From assembly GCA_945906815.1 (NCBI GenBank), contig CAMDRT010000002.1, positions 62,001 to 126,000 on the forward strand: 64,000 bases of DNA. Direction: 5' to 3'. Shown here piece by piece: positions 51,734-61,126 of this stretch. Source of the DNA: Bordetella parapertussis. Its GTDB lineage: Bacteria > Pseudomonadota > Gammaproteobacteria > Burkholderiales > SG8-41. Both the position numbers and the translations under genes were made by a program. Positions within the stretch are counted from its first letter, which is position 1. Every line of letters begins with the position of its first letter. The notes beneath the pieces were generated by a model. It worked only from the letters and a program-made list of their open reading frames with translations. It was not told where the DNA came from and made no database searches.

Positions 51734-52228
51734 GTGTCCAACAACGATCCTATTGAGGGCGCTGGTCACCAGGGAGTGGGGAAGTCCGAGGTGTTCGCAC
51801 TGTGTACGCGCCGCATCAATGGGGTGCGCACGCGTGATGTCGGCATCATCTTCGGGTCTCTGGCGACATTTTCACTGGTGGTGGCAGTGGGGTTTGCGGC
51901 GCACGGCGCGTGGTTAATTTTGCCGTTTGCCGGGCTGGAAGCCATGGCGCTGTATCTGGCGTTCAACTGGGTAGTGCGCCACGCGGACGATGCGGAGCAG
52001 TTGGTGATCCACGGTGACGCGGTGATGTTGGCAGTGCGGGAAGAAGCGCACACGCGGCATTACGCATTTAACCGCGTGTGGGCGCGCCTGGTGGTGCAGC
52101 GGCGTGAGCGGGAAGTGCGGCTGGCGCTGTGCTCGGGCAGCAACGAAGTGGAAATAGGCCGCTATCTCGACAGCAGCGGCAGACAAAGATTGGCGCAGGA
52201 GCTGAAGTCCAGGCTCCATGTGCGTTGA
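51734..52228 (+). CDS. DUF2244 membrane protein
   Basis: 164 residues from GTG. Two membrane segments (about VGIIFGSLATFSLVVAVGFAA and LILPFAGLEAMALYLAFNWVV) precede a cytoplasmic part with HYAFNRVWARLVVQRRER, typical of DUF2244. It is the first gene of the cytochrome oxidase operon, as in other proteobacteria. Its function is unknown; association with coxB suggests assembly or regulation. Confidence 0.75.
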   Translation: MSNNDPIEGAGHQGVGKSEVFALCTRRINGVRTRDVGIIFGSLATFSLVVAVGFAAHGAWLILPFAGLEAMALYLAFNWVVRHADDAEQLVIHGDAVMLAVREEAHTRHYAFNRVWARLVVQRREREVRLALCSGSNEVEIGRYLDSSGRQRLAQELKSRLHVR

Positions 52229-52275
52229 TGGCGCAAGCAGAGCGGTAAGACAGGTTGTAACTATCCGGGGGAAGA

Positions 52276-53409
52276 ATGCGTAACAAGCTGGCCAAAATTT
52301 TCGCGGCATTGCTGATGGCCCCTGCCATCGCATTCGCAGACTACAAGCTCAACCTTCAGACGCCGAATACCGCGCTGGGTCACTCCATATACGATTTGCA
52401 TTCGATTATCACCTGGATCTGCGTGGTGATTTTCATCGTGGTGTTCGGCTTTATGTTCTACGCCATATTCGCGCACCGCAAATCGGTCGGCCACAAGGCG
52501 GCGCATTTTCATGAGCATTTCTGGGTTGAAGTCGCGTGGACCATCGTGCCCGCTGTCATTCTGCTGGCGATGATGTTCCCGGCAACCAAGTCACTGATCA
52601 TGCTGCGCGACACCTCCGCTGCGGATTTGACCATCAAGGCCACCGGCTACCAGTGGAAGTGGGGCTACGACTACATCAAGGGTGAAGGCGAAGGCATCAG
52701 CTTCTTCAGCAACCTCTCCACGCCGCGCGCGCAAATCGACGGCACCGAGAAGAAGGGCGAACACTACCTGCTCGAAACCGACACCCATGTGGTCGTGCCA
52801 GCGGGCAAGAAAGTGCGCGTGCTGGTCACCGCCGCCGATGTGATACACGCGTGGTGGGTGCCGGCGCTGGCAGTGAAACAAGATGCCGTGCCGGGGTTTA
52901 TCCGCGATCTGTGGTTCAAAGCTGAAGCGCCGGGCATCCATCGCGGTCAGTGCGCTGAGCTCTGCGGCAAGGATCACGGTTACATGCCTATCGTGGTTGA
53001 AGTGAAATCGGCGGCTGACTACAGTAAGTGGGTGGAAAGCCAGAAAGCCGGCATGAAAAAAGCGGCCGTCGCGGACGCACCCGATAAGCCGTGGACGCTG
53101 GATGAATTGAAAGCGCGCGGCGAAAAAGTGTATGCCTCCAATTGTGTGGCCTGCCATCAGGCCTCGGGGGCGGGCACGCCCCCAGCGTTCCCGCCGCTAA
53201 CCGGCTCGAAAGTTGTTAACGGCCCCAAAGCCACTCAGATCGACCTCGTAATGAACGGCAAGGCCGGCACGGCTATGGCACCGTTCAAGCATCTGTCCGA
53301 TGCCGATCTGGCGAGCGTGATCACCTACACCCGCAACACCTGGGCCAACAAAACCGGCGACATGGCGACCCCCGCCGAAGTCAAGGCCGCTCGTGGCGCC
53401 GGGAAATAG
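52276..53409 (+). CDS. coxB: Cytochrome c oxidase subunit II with fused cytochrome c
   Basis: 377 residues: signal peptide, two membrane helices (IITWICVVIFIVVFGFMFYAIF and WTIVPAVILLAMMFPATK), a cupredoxin domain with the CuA motif HRGQCAELCGKDHGYM, and a C-terminal class I cytochrome c (VYASNCVACHQASG, distal Met in GTAMAPF). The fusion marks a caa3-like oxidase in which the tethered haem passes electrons to CuA. It begins the core gene set. Confidence 0.94.
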   Translation: MRNKLAKIFAALLMAPAIAFADYKLNLQTPNTALGHSIYDLHSIITWICVVIFIVVFGFMFYAIFAHRKSVGHKAAHFHEHFWVEVAWTIVPAVILLAMMFPATKSLIMLRDTSAADLTIKATGYQWKWGYDYIKGEGEGISFFSNLSTPRAQIDGTEKKGEHYLLETDTHVVVPAGKKVRVLVTAADVIHAWWVPALAVKQDAVPGFIRDLWFKAEAPGIHRGQCAELCGKDHGYMPIVVEVKSAADYSKWVESQKAGMKKAAVADAPDKPWTLDELKARGEKVYASNCVACHQASGAGTPPAFPPLTGSKVVNGPKATQIDLVMNGKAGTAMAPFKHLSDADLASVITYTRNTWANKTGDMATPAEVKAARGAGK

Positions 53410-53457
53410 GCAGCATCATAAGTTCGTAAACAAATTATTTAGAGAACCGGAGTCCAG

Positions 53458-55059
53458 ATGAGCACCGCATCCCATGACCACGCGCACGGACACGCAGACG
53501 ACGATCACGCGCATGCGCACAAGCCCTACGGCATGATGCGCTGGATAGGGTCTACCAATCACAAAGACATCGGCACCATGTACTTGTGGTTTAGTTTCTC
53601 GATGTTCATGGTCGGCGGCGTGATGGCGCTGATTATCCGCGCCGAATTGTTCCAGCCCGGCTTGCAGATCGTGCAGCCGGAATTCTTTAACTCGATGACC
53701 ACCTATCATGGCCTGATCATGGTGTTCGGCGCCATCATGCCGGCGTTCGTGGGATTTGCGAATTGGCTGATTCCGATGCAGATCGGCGCGCCTGACATGG
53801 CGTTTCCGCGCATGAACAACCTGTCGTTCTGGCTGTTGCCGCCGGCGGCGCTGCTGTTGATCGCCGCGCAATTCGCGCCAGGTGGCGGCGCGGGCGTGGG
53901 CTGGACCATGTATGCCCCACTCACCACGCAAGCCGGCCCGGCGATGGACCTCACCATTTTCGCGGTGCACATACTCGGTATGTCGTCGATCATGGGTTCG
54001 ATCAATATCATTACCACCATCCTCAACCTGCGCGCGCCCGGCATGGGGCTGATGAAAATGCCGCTGTTTTGCTGGACCTGGCTGATTACCGCGTACCTGC
54101 TGGTGGCCTCGATGCCGGTGCTCGCAGGCGCAGTGACCATGACGCTGACCGACCGTCACTTTGGCACCAATTTTTTCAATGCAGCGGGCGGTGGCGACCC
54201 GGTGCTGTATCAGCACATTTTCTGGTTCTTCGGCCATCCCGAGGTGTACATCATCGCGATTCCTGCGTTCGGCGTGATCTCGCAGGTGATACCGGCGTTC
54301 TCGCGTAAACCGCTGTTTGGTTACGCCTCCATGGTGTACGCGACATCCTCCATCGCAATTCTGTCGTTCATCGTGTGGGCACACCACATGTACACCGTCG
54401 GCATGCCGGTCGAAGCCCAGCTCTTCTTCATGTACGCCACCACGCTGATCGCGATACCCACCGGCGTAAAAGTATTCAACTGGGTGGCGACGATGTGGAA
54501 AGGTTCGCTCACGTTCGAGACACCGATGCTGTTTGCGCTGGGATTCCTGTTCCTGTTTACCCTCGGTGGATTCACCGGACTGGTACTGTCTATCGTGCCG
54601 GTGGACGTGCAGTTGCATGACACCTATTACGTGGTGGCGCACTTCCATTACGTAATGGTGGCGGGCGCTTTGTTCTCGGCATTCGCAGGCATCTACTTCT
54701 GGCTGCCGAAGTGGACCGGTCGCATGTACAACGAGACGCTGGGCAAATGGCATTTTTGGCTGTCGCTGATATTTTTCAACATCACCTTCTTTGTGCAGCA
54801 TTTCCTCGGTCTGGCAGGCATGCCGCGACGCGTGCCCGACTATGCGCTGCAGTTCACTGAGTTCAACGCCATTTCGTCAATCGGCGCGTTTGGATTTGGC
54901 CTGTCGCAATTGCTGTTCCTCTACATTGTCATCAAGTGCATCACCAGCGGCGAAAAAGCCGAACAAAAACAATGGGAGGGCGCGGATAGTCTGGAGTGGA
55001 CGCATCTGCCCTCGCCGCCGCCTTACCACAGCTTTGTGACGCCGCCGGTGCTGAAGTAA
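53458..55059 (+). CDS. coxA: Cytochrome c oxidase subunit I
   Basis: 533 residues with 12 predicted helices. Heme and copper ligands: MVFGAIMPAFVGFANW region after TYHGLIM, FWFFGHPEVYIIAIPAFG (CuB His and the cross-linked Tyr), VWAHHMYTVGM, and DTYYVVAHFHYVMVAG (haem a and a3 His). The D-channel NLPFF/NANF type residues were not examined fully. A His-rich N terminus (HDHAHGHADDDHAHAH) may aid metal binding. It reduces O2 and pumps protons. Confidence 0.95.
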   Translation: MSTASHDHAHGHADDDHAHAHKPYGMMRWIGSTNHKDIGTMYLWFSFSMFMVGGVMALIIRAELFQPGLQIVQPEFFNSMTTYHGLIMVFGAIMPAFVGFANWLIPMQIGAPDMAFPRMNNLSFWLLPPAALLLIAAQFAPGGGAGVGWTMYAPLTTQAGPAMDLTIFAVHILGMSSIMGSINIITTILNLRAPGMGLMKMPLFCWTWLITAYLLVASMPVLAGAVTMTLTDRHFGTNFFNAAGGGDPVLYQHIFWFFGHPEVYIIAIPAFGVISQVIPAFSRKPLFGYASMVYATSSIAILSFIVWAHHMYTVGMPVEAQLFFMYATTLIAIPTGVKVFNWVATMWKGSLTFETPMLFALGFLFLFTLGGFTGLVLSIVPVDVQLHDTYYVVAHFHYVMVAGALFSAFAGIYFWLPKWTGRMYNETLGKWHFWLSLIFFNITFFVQHFLGLAGMPRRVPDYALQFTEFNAISSIGAFGFGLSQLLFLYIVIKCITSGEKAEQKQWEGADSLEWTHLPSPPPYHSFVTPPVLK

Positions 55060-55082
55060 GCCTTGCGCAATTGAATTAATCC

Positions 55083-55220
55083 ATGGCGAATGACGTAAAG
55101 GAAGATGAGCGTCAGCAACAGATCAAACGCAACATCCGCCTCACCGGGGCGGCGTTGTGGCTGGTAGTGGGCGCTATCTTTTTTTACATGATCGCAAAGT
55201 ATTACTGGCTGACCAGATGA
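55083..55220 (+). CDS. Small cytochrome oxidase assembly/associated membrane protein
   Basis: A 45-residue protein: MANDVKEDERQQQIKRNIRL followed by a single hydrophobic helix (TGAALWLVVGAIFFYMIAKYY). Its stop overlaps the ctaG start (ATGA). Homologous small ORFs stand between coxA and ctaG in many betaproteobacteria and are annotated as small assembly proteins. It is too short for many callers. Confidence 0.8.
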   Translation: MANDVKEDERQQQIKRNIRLTGAALWLVVGAIFFYMIAKYYWLTR

Positions 55221-55780
55221 CTCCGGGGCAAACCCAGCATACCCAGAAGGCCAACTGGCGGACGTGCACGCGGCTTAGTGTGTTCGCGCTGTTGATGTTC
55301 GGGTTCGGTTTTGCCATGGTGCCGTATTACAAAACGTTCTGTGAAATCACCGGCATCAACAACCTGCTGCAACCAAATGCCCCGGCGGGCAATACGCAGG
55401 TCGATAAAACGCGCTGGGTAACGCTGGAGTTCGACGCCAATATTCACGGCATGCCGTGGCAGTTCGTGCCGTTGCAGCGCAGCGTGCGCGTGCATCCGGG
55501 CGAGATGACACAGGTGTCGTTTGAGATCAAAAATATCGGCGGCAGCGCGTTGGCAGGGCAGGCGATACCAAGTTACGGGCCCAAGCATGGCGCGGAATTC
55601 GTGAAAAAGCTGGAATGTTTTTGTTTTAAGCAGCAGGTGCTGGCAGCGGGCGAAACGCGCCAGATGCCGGTGCAGTTTGTGATTGATCCCGCATTGCCGG
55701 CCGACATAACCACGTTAACCTTGTCTTATACTTTTTTCGAGGTTAAGGGCGCGAACATGGCTGCCGGCAAAGCAGGCTGA
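55217..55780 (+). CDS. ctaG: Cytochrome c oxidase assembly protein CtaG/Cox11
   Basis: 187 residues: one membrane helix (LSVFALLMFGFGFAMVPYYKTFCEITGI, with the conserved Cys), an Ig-like periplasmic copper domain and the CFCF motif in KKLECFCFKQQVL. It delivers copper to CuB of subunit I. The ATG overlaps the stop of the small upstream gene. Confidence 0.94.
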   Translation: MTPGQTQHTQKANWRTCTRLSVFALLMFGFGFAMVPYYKTFCEITGINNLLQPNAPAGNTQVDKTRWVTLEFDANIHGMPWQFVPLQRSVRVHPGEMTQVSFEIKNIGGSALAGQAIPSYGPKHGAEFVKKLECFCFKQQVLAAGETRQMPVQFVIDPALPADITTLTLSYTFFEVKGANMAAGKAG

Positions 55781-55783
55781 TGG

Positions 55784-55984
55784 ATGGCGGGAGAAACGCC
55801 AGCAGTACCCAAGACGGCATCGCTGTTGCAGGTGATAAAAATGGTGCTGTCAGCGTTCATAGGCATACGCAAGCAGGGCCAGGAAATCAAAGTAACGCCA
55901 TTGCAGGTGGTGACTATAGGAATTATCGCTGCCGCGCTGTTTGTGGTCTCCATAATCACGGTGGTGCGGCTGGTGTTAAGTTAG
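55784..55984 (+). CDS. DUF2970 membrane protein
   Basis: 66 residues with VIKMVLSAFIGIRKQGQE, the DUF2970 motif, and a C-terminal hydrophobic helix (VTIGIIAAALFVVSIITVVRL). It is tied to cox operons in betaproteobacteria and has no known function. It begins four bases after ctaG. Confidence 0.8.
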   Translation: MAGETPAVPKTASLLQVIKMVLSAFIGIRKQGQEIKVTPLQVVTIGIIAAALFVVSIITVVRLVLS

Positions 55985-56012
55985 AACGAACAGAATTTTT
56001 TAGGAGAAACGC

Positions 56013-56876
56013 ATGAGTACGCAGCAGAATACCGACACCTACTACCTGCCGGGACTGTCGCATTGGCCGATCACGGCAGCATTCTCGATGCTGTTGCTGG
56101 GCTTTGGCGCGGCGTTTTCGGTCAACGGCATGACGGGCGGCAATCTCATGCTGCTGCTGGGCTTTCTGGTGCTGTTTGTGATGTTCGCAGGCTGGTTCAA
56201 CACGGTGGCGCATGAGTCCGAGGGCGGCCTCTACAACAAGCAGGTGGGCATGTCGTTTCGCTGGGGCATGAGCTGGTTCATCTTTTCCGAAGTGATGTTC
56301 TTCGGCGCTTTCTTCGGCGCGCTCGGTTACATGCGGCTGTACTCGGTGCCCGATCTGGGCAGCCTCGAACACCAGCAACTGCTGTGGCCCGCCTTCAAGG
56401 ACTCGGCTTGGCCCACAGCCGGCCCGCACTTCAAACCCGGCGATTTCACGCCGATGGGCGCGTGGGGCATACCCGCGATTAATACGGCGCTGCTGCTCAG
56501 TTCGGGCGTTACCCTCACCATCGCCCACTGGGGGCTGCTGCAAAAAAACCGCGCTAAACTGATCTGGGGTCTGGTCGCCACCATCGCGCTGGGCATGACC
56601 TTCCTCGGTTTTCAGGTTTACGAATACGCGCATGCGTATTCCGAGATGAACCTTAAACTCACCAGCGGCGCCTACGGCTCGACGTTCTTCATGTTGACCG
56701 GCTTCCACGGCTTTCACGTGACGGTGGGCACCATCATGTTATGGGTGGTTCTGTTTCGCAGTGTGGCTGGGCATTTCTCGCCAGAAAATCACTTTGGTTT
56801 CGAGGGCGTGGCTTGGTACTGGCACTTTGTGGACGTGGTATGGGTGCTGCTGTTCGTGCTGGTTTACATCCTCTGA
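56013..56876 (+). CDS. coxC: Cytochrome c oxidase subunit III
   Basis: 287 residues, seven helices. WGMSWFIFSEVMFFGAFFGA contains the conserved acidic site, and EYAHAYSEMNLKLTSGAYGSTFFMLTGFHGFHVTVG and YWHFVDVVWVLLFVLVYIL are typical. It stabilises the oxidase and aids proton uptake. AGGAG precedes the ATG. It closes the first part of the operon; a terminator follows. Confidence 0.95.
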   Translation: MSTQQNTDTYYLPGLSHWPITAAFSMLLLGFGAAFSVNGMTGGNLMLLLGFLVLFVMFAGWFNTVAHESEGGLYNKQVGMSFRWGMSWFIFSEVMFFGAFFGALGYMRLYSVPDLGSLEHQQLLWPAFKDSAWPTAGPHFKPGDFTPMGAWGIPAINTALLLSSGVTLTIAHWGLLQKNRAKLIWGLVATIALGMTFLGFQVYEYAHAYSEMNLKLTSGAYGSTFFMLTGFHGFHVTVGTIMLWVVLFRSVAGHFSPENHFGFEGVAWYWHFVDVVWVLLFVLVYIL

Positions 56877-56906
56877 TCCGCTGTAAGCATCCCGCAATTG
56901 CGAAAA

Positions 56907-56935
56907 AAGCCGCACCTTCGGGTGCGGCTTTTTTT
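56907..56935. terminator. Rho-independent terminator after coxC
   Basis: Stem AAGCCGCACC / GGTGCGGCTT with a TTCG tetraloop is followed by T5 and preceded by a run of A, so it can act in both directions: after coxC and after the leftward DUF2909 gene. Confidence 0.9.
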
Positions 56936-56953
56936 CTCCGGGCGGAAAACGGA

Positions 56954-57148
56954 TTACAACTTTCCGGTAATAAATCCGAAATGTATACCCGCCATCAACA
57001 GCAGGAACAGCGTCACCGACAGCGCCACGCGCACGGTCAGCGCGCGCACCATGCGCTCGCTGGCACCATTGTGTCTGAGCATGAAGTACGCCGCCGAGCC
57101 GAGGCTGTAGACGATGCACAGCAGGAAAAGAATGACGATATATTTCAT
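56954..57148 (-). CDS. DUF2909 twin-transmembrane protein
   Basis: 64 residues from the ATG reading MKYIVILFLLCIVYSLGSAA. Two hydrophobic helices separated by a short RHNGASERMVRALTVR loop fit DUF2909, a small family associated with cox operons. It is leftward, opposite to its neighbours, so its promoter lies in the SURF1 5' region. Confidence 0.75.
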   Translation of the reverse strand: MKYIVILFLLCIVYSLGSAAYFMLRHNGASERMVRALTVRVALSVTLFLLLMAGIHFGFITGKL

Positions 57149-57183
57149 GGCGGCAGTGTAATCCAAGCGCGTGGGAAGCGCCA

Positions 57184-57918
57184 ATGAGGATGGCGGGCCG
57201 CGAATTCACGCCTGCGTGGTGGGCAACGCTGGCCATGCTGGGCGGCGTGGCGCTGACGGTCGCGCTGGGATTCTGGCAGTTGCATCGCGCCGACAGCAAG
57301 CAGGCGTTGCAAAACCGTATCGATGCGTACGCGCGGCAGCCGCCGCGGGTGATCGGGGAAAGTGCGGTAATAACCGACGAGGTGCTGTTCAGGCCGGTTG
57401 AAGCGCGCGGCCAGTTCGACCCGCGCCATGCCGTTTTCATCGACAATCGCATCTACAAACAGCAGGCAGGCTATTACGTCATGATGCCGCTGCGGCTGTC
57501 CGGCTCCGCGAAGGTTGTGCTGGTGAACCGCGGCTGGGTCGCTGCGGGCCGCGACCGCAATCGCGCGCCGCCGGTTATAACACCCGCCGGTGAAGTGCTG
57601 GTACGCGGCACGGCCACGCTGGCGAGCGCGCGTTTCATCGAGCTATCGAGCACAATGGCCGAAGGCAACATCTGGCAAAATATGGTGCTGGAGCGCTACC
57701 GGCAGGAGACCCAACTGGACCTGCAACCGATCATCGTGCAACAGTTGGAACCGTTGCCGCCGTTGGCGGACGGGCTCATACGCGATTGGCCGCCGCACGA
57801 TCTCAAGCGCAACACCCATCTCGCCTATGCGGTGCAGTGGTTCGCGCTGGCGGCGGCAATTTTTATCTACTACGTGGTCATCAATGTCCGAAGAAAAACA
57901 GGCTCACCCACCCGCTGA
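57184..57918 (+). CDS. SURF1-family cytochrome oxidase assembly protein
   Basis: 244 residues with two terminal membrane helices (ATLAMLGGVALTVALGFWQLHRAD and HLAYAVQWFALAAAIFIYYVVIN), the conserved FWQLHRAD and VLVNRGWVAAGRDR segments. It helps insert haem a into subunit I. The reading frame overlaps the start of the next gene. Confidence 0.92.
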   Translation: MRMAGREFTPAWWATLAMLGGVALTVALGFWQLHRADSKQALQNRIDAYARQPPRVIGESAVITDEVLFRPVEARGQFDPRHAVFIDNRIYKQQAGYYVMMPLRLSGSAKVVLVNRGWVAAGRDRNRAPPVITPAGEVLVRGTATLASARFIELSSTMAEGNIWQNMVLERYRQETQLDLQPIIVQQLEPLPPLADGLIRDWPPHDLKRNTHLAYAVQWFALAAAIFIYYVVINVRRKTGSPTR

Positions 57919-58498
57919 ATACCAAACCGCGCAGCGTAAAAGCCGGCGCACGCTGCTGCTGGTGGCTGCCGTATGCATCGCACCCTTTGTCGGCTCGTTC
58001 GCGCTGTACTGGTTTTGGCAGCCGTCGGGCCGCATCAACTACGGTGAATTGGTCGAAGGCGTAACCGTGCCGTCCGCAACACTCGCGCCTGCCGCGGACG
58101 GCGGCAAGCCGCTTGATTTTTCGCAGCTGCGCGGACGCTGGCTGTTTGTCACCGTGGATTCCGGCGCGTGCGACGACTATTGCCAGAAAAAACTCTGGAA
58201 AATACGCCAAGTGCGATTGACGCAGGGCAAGTCTCTCGATCGCATTGAGCGCGTGTGGCTCCTCACCGACACCCACAATGTCGCCACCCCTGTGCTCAAG
58301 GAATACGAGGGTACGTGGATGGCCCGCGCGCAAGGCAGCACGATACTCAATGCATTTCCACACCACGACGCCCAGCGCGATCACATCTACCTCGTCGATC
58401 CGCTGGGCAATGTAATATTGCGCTACCCCAAAGACGCCGACCCCAGCCGCATGAAAAAGGATTTGCAACGGCTGCTGCGTGTGTCGCGCATCGGTTGA
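57884..58498 (+). CDS. Sco-like membrane thioredoxin-fold protein in cox operon
   Basis: 204 residues: N-terminal membrane helix (LLLVAAVCIAPFVGSFALYW), then a thioredoxin-type domain with DFSQLRGRWLFVTVDSGACDDYCQKKLW; the Cys-x3-Cys pair stands where SCO proteins carry CxxxC for copper. The usual SCO His near the end was not identified with certainty (HDAQRDHIYLVDPLG is the matching region). It overlaps SURF1 by 35 bases. A copper or disulfide role in oxidase assembly is inferred. Confidence 0.7.
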   Translation: MSEEKQAHPPAEYQTAQRKSRRTLLLVAAVCIAPFVGSFALYWFWQPSGRINYGELVEGVTVPSATLAPAADGGKPLDFSQLRGRWLFVTVDSGACDDYCQKKLWKIRQVRLTQGKSLDRIERVWLLTDTHNVATPVLKEYEGTWMARAQGSTILNAFPHHDAQRDHIYLVDPLGNVILRYPKDADPSRMKKDLQRLLRVSRIG

Positions 58499-58500
58499 AT

Positions 58501-59523
58501 ATGCGTAAGCATTTGTATTTTAATATTATTTTATTTACAACCCTGCTCACGTTGGTGGTCGTGGTGGTAGGGGCATTTGTGCGGCTCACCGGCGCAGGCT
58601 TGGGTTGTCCCGACTGGCCGGGCTGCTACGGCCAGATAACGCCGGCGCGCGCCGCGCAAGACATTGCCAAAGCCGTCGCCGAACAAGGCGGCACACACGG
58701 CCCGGTGTCGATACAAAAAGCATGGCACGAAATGTTTCACCGCTATCTCGCGGCTGCACTGGGACTGTGGATACTGGTCATTGCATTGATGGCATGGGTG
58801 CAGCGGCGGCGGTTGGCGCAATCGCCATGGCTGGCGAGCGGGCTGTTGGCGCTGGTCATTTTTCAGGCCGCGCTGGGCATGTGGACAGTCACCCTGTTGT
58901 TGAAGCCAGTGATTGTCACCCTGCATTTGCTCGGCGGCATGGCGACACTGGCGCTGCTGGCGTGGCTAGCCGTGCGGCAGCTGCATTGGCCTGCCCTGCA
59001 GGCCAGTGCTGCGGCACTGCGCGCGTGGGCAGCACTGGGACTCCTTTTACTGGTGGCGCAGATTGCGCTCGGTGGTTGGGTGAGCACTAACTACGCTGCG
59101 CTCGCGTGCATCGATCTGCCGACCTGCCATGGCGAGTGGGTGCCGAAAAAAATGGATTTTCAGCATGGCTTTCAATTGTTACGCGAACTGGGGCAAACCG
59201 CGGCGGGCGACAAATTAAGCTATGACGCACTCACTGCCATCCACTGGACGCATCGCGTGGGCGCGCTGGTGGTTACCTCGTACCTCGCGTGGCTGGCGTG
59301 GCGGGCGGCTGGCGTAAATGGCCTGCGCGGCATCGCCATCGTGATCGGCGTGTTGCTGGCGGCGCAGGTGTTACTGGGTATCGGCAACATACTGACAGGT
59401 CTTAAACTCGCGGTGGCGGTGGCACACAACGCCGGAGCCGCGCTGTTGCTGGTGGCGCTGGTGGTGCTAAACTTCGCGCTTGCGGCACAGTCAGGACTGA
59501 GCACCTTCAGGACTGAGGACTGA
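58501..59523 (+). CDS. ctaA: Haem A synthase
   Basis: 340 residues, eight helices. [20 protein letters not shown] and [16 protein letters not shown] give the N-half His and Cys pair, and [23 protein letters not shown] and [15 protein letters not shown] the C-half His residues. It oxidises haem O to haem A. The last residues and stop lie in a 7-base repeat (ACTGAGG units). Confidence 0.93.
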   Translation: MRKHLYFNIILFTTLLTLVVVVVGAFVRLTGAGLGCPDWPGCYGQITPARAAQDIAKAVAEQGGTHGPVSIQKAWHEMFHRYLAAALGLWILVIALMAWVQRRRLAQSPWLASGLLALVIFQAALGMWTVTLLLKPVIVTLHLLGGMATLALLAWLAVRQLHWPALQASAAALRAWAALGLLLLVAQIALGGWVSTNYAALACIDLPTCHGEWVPKKMDFQHGFQLLRELGQTAAGDKLSYDALTAIHWTHRVGALVVTSYLAWLAWRAAGVNGLRGIAIVIGVLLAAQVLLGIGNILTGLKLAVAVAHNAGAALLLVALVVLNFALAAQSGLSTFRTED

Positions 59524-59585
59524 GAAGTCCCCCAGTCCTAATGCCTCAGCCCTAATTCCTCAGTCCTCAGCCCTAATTCCTGCCC
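59509..59585. repeat. 7-base-period array (AGGNNNN) between ctaA and ctaB
   Basis: On the + strand it starts AGGACTG AGGACTG AG, which also codes the ctaA C terminus and stop. The complement of the rest reads AGGAATT AGGGCTG AGGACTG AGGAATT AGGGCTG AGGCATT AGGACTG, seven units in phase. The gap consists almost wholly of this array. Confidence 0.85.
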
Positions 59586-59587
59586 CT

Positions 59588-60481
59588 ATGTCCTCCGCCA
59601 ACGCTACACCCGGCTCGCGCGCGCAGCAGTTTTATCTGCTGACCAAACCGCGCGTGGTGTCGCTGATCGTGTTTACCGCGATCATCGGCATGCTGCTGTC
59701 GGTGCCCGGCATGGTGGCTTTGCAACCGTTTCTGGCCGGCACGGTGGGCATCGCACTGGTGGCGGGCGCGGCGGCGGCAATGAATTGTCTGGTGGAGCAG
59801 AAAATAGACGCGATGATGGCGCGCACCCGCGCGCGCCCGCTACCGCGCGGGCAGCTCACGTCGCTGCAAACATTGATATTTGCCAGCCTCGTTGGCGGTA
59901 GCGGGCTGGCGATTCTGTATGTTTGGGTCAATACGCTGACGATGTGGCTGACGCTCGCCACCTTCGTGGGTTACGCCGTGATCTACACCGTGATCCTCAA
60001 ACCGATGACGCCGCAGAATATCGTGATCGGTGGCGCATCGGGGGCGATGCCGCCGGTGCTGGGCTGGGCGGCGATGACCGGCGAGGTGACGGCTGAAGCG
60101 CTGACACTGTTCCTGATTATCTTCGCCTGGACGCCGCCACACTTCTGGGCGCTCGCCTTGTACCGGCGCGACGAATACGCGCAGGCTGGCGTGCCGATGT
60201 TGCCGGTCACGCACGGCGAAAAATTCACGCGGCTCAATGTGTTGCTCTACACCATCATCCTCGTCGCCTGTTCGTTATTGCCCTTCGCGGTGAAGTTATC
60301 GGGACTGATTTATCTGGCATCGGCGCTCGCCCTGGGCGCGGGATTCATGGTGTACGCGGTGAAAATCTATCGCAATTACAGCGATCTGCTGGCGCGCAAG
60401 ACTTTTCGTTTCTCGATCATTTATCTCACCGCGCTGTTTGCCGCGCTGCTGATCGATCACTACTTGCGTATCTTGCTGTAG
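59588..60481 (+). CDS. ctaB: Protohaem IX farnesyltransferase
   Basis: 297 residues, UbiA-type prenyltransferase with about nine helices. First Asp-rich motif [21 protein letters not shown]; second region around [20 protein letters not shown]. It converts haem B to haem O, the substrate of CtaA. It follows ctaA after the repeat-filled gap. Confidence 0.94.
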   Translation: MSSANATPGSRAQQFYLLTKPRVVSLIVFTAIIGMLLSVPGMVALQPFLAGTVGIALVAGAAAAMNCLVEQKIDAMMARTRARPLPRGQLTSLQTLIFASLVGGSGLAILYVWVNTLTMWLTLATFVGYAVIYTVILKPMTPQNIVIGGASGAMPPVLGWAAMTGEVTAEALTLFLIIFAWTPPHFWALALYRRDEYAQAGVPMLPVTHGEKFTRLNVLLYTIILVACSLLPFAVKLSGLIYLASALALGAGFMVYAVKIYRNYSDLLARKTFRFSIIYLTALFAALLIDHYLRILL

Positions 60482-60485
60482 CGCG

Positions 60486-61076
60486 ATGCGAGTGCTTGCT
60501 TCCGCTGCATGGATCGCACTGGCGTGCCTGCTGGCTGCATGCGGTCCATCCGCGGCGCCGCAATTCCAGTTGACCGATGTGACCGGCGCGAACTTCGGCA
60601 AGGCGCTGGCGCTCACCGATCACAGCGGCAAGCCACGCACGCTGGCGGATTTTCAGGGCAAGGTGGTGGTGATCTTTTTCGGCTTTACGCAATGCCCGGA
60701 TGTGTGTCCGACCACGCTCGCCGAGATGGCCAAGGTGGTCAAGGAGTTGGGCGCCGACGGCGGCAAACTACAGGTGTTATTGGTATCGGTCGACCCCGAG
60801 CGCGATACGCCTGAGCTGATGAAGCAATACGTCACCGCGTTTCATCCCTCGTTTTTGGGACTGGTGGGCGACGCCGAAGCAACGGCGCGCACCGCGAAAG
60901 AATTCAAGGTTTACGTGCAAAAACAGCCCACCCGTGGCAGCGGTTACAACGTTGATCATTCGGCGGGCAGCTTTATTCTCGATCAGCAGGGGCGTCTGCG
61001 GCTGTTCGCGCAACATGGCGTCAGCGCGCCTACCCTGCTGAGCGATATCCGCATCCTGTTAAAGCAGGCGTCCTGA
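60486..61076 (+). CDS. SCO1/SenC-family copper chaperone (lipoprotein)
   Basis: 196 residues. Lipobox LACLLAACGP gives a lipid-anchored Cys at about 19. The thioredoxin fold has FFGFTQCPDVCPTTLAEMAK with the CxxxC copper site, VSVDPERDTPELMKQYV, and the copper His in NVDHSAGSF. It delivers copper to the CuA site of CoxB. It ends the oxidase operon and is followed by a terminator. Confidence 0.93.
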   Translation: MRVLASAAWIALACLLAACGPSAAPQFQLTDVTGANFGKALALTDHSGKPRTLADFQGKVVVIFFGFTQCPDVCPTTLAEMAKVVKELGADGGKLQVLLVSVDPERDTPELMKQYVTAFHPSFLGLVGDAEATARTAKEFKVYVQKQPTRGSGYNVDHSAGSFILDQQGRLRLFAQHGVSAPTLLSDIRILLKQAS

Positions 61077-61126
61077 TTCAGGCCGGATACACCCGCTTTT
61101 CGACCCAGATTAACCTTCCCCATACA

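Noticed and set aside
53416-54801. Long open frame antisense to coxA
   Set aside because: It is a GC-codon-bias shadow of coxA; the His/Arg-rich product has no recognisable fold.
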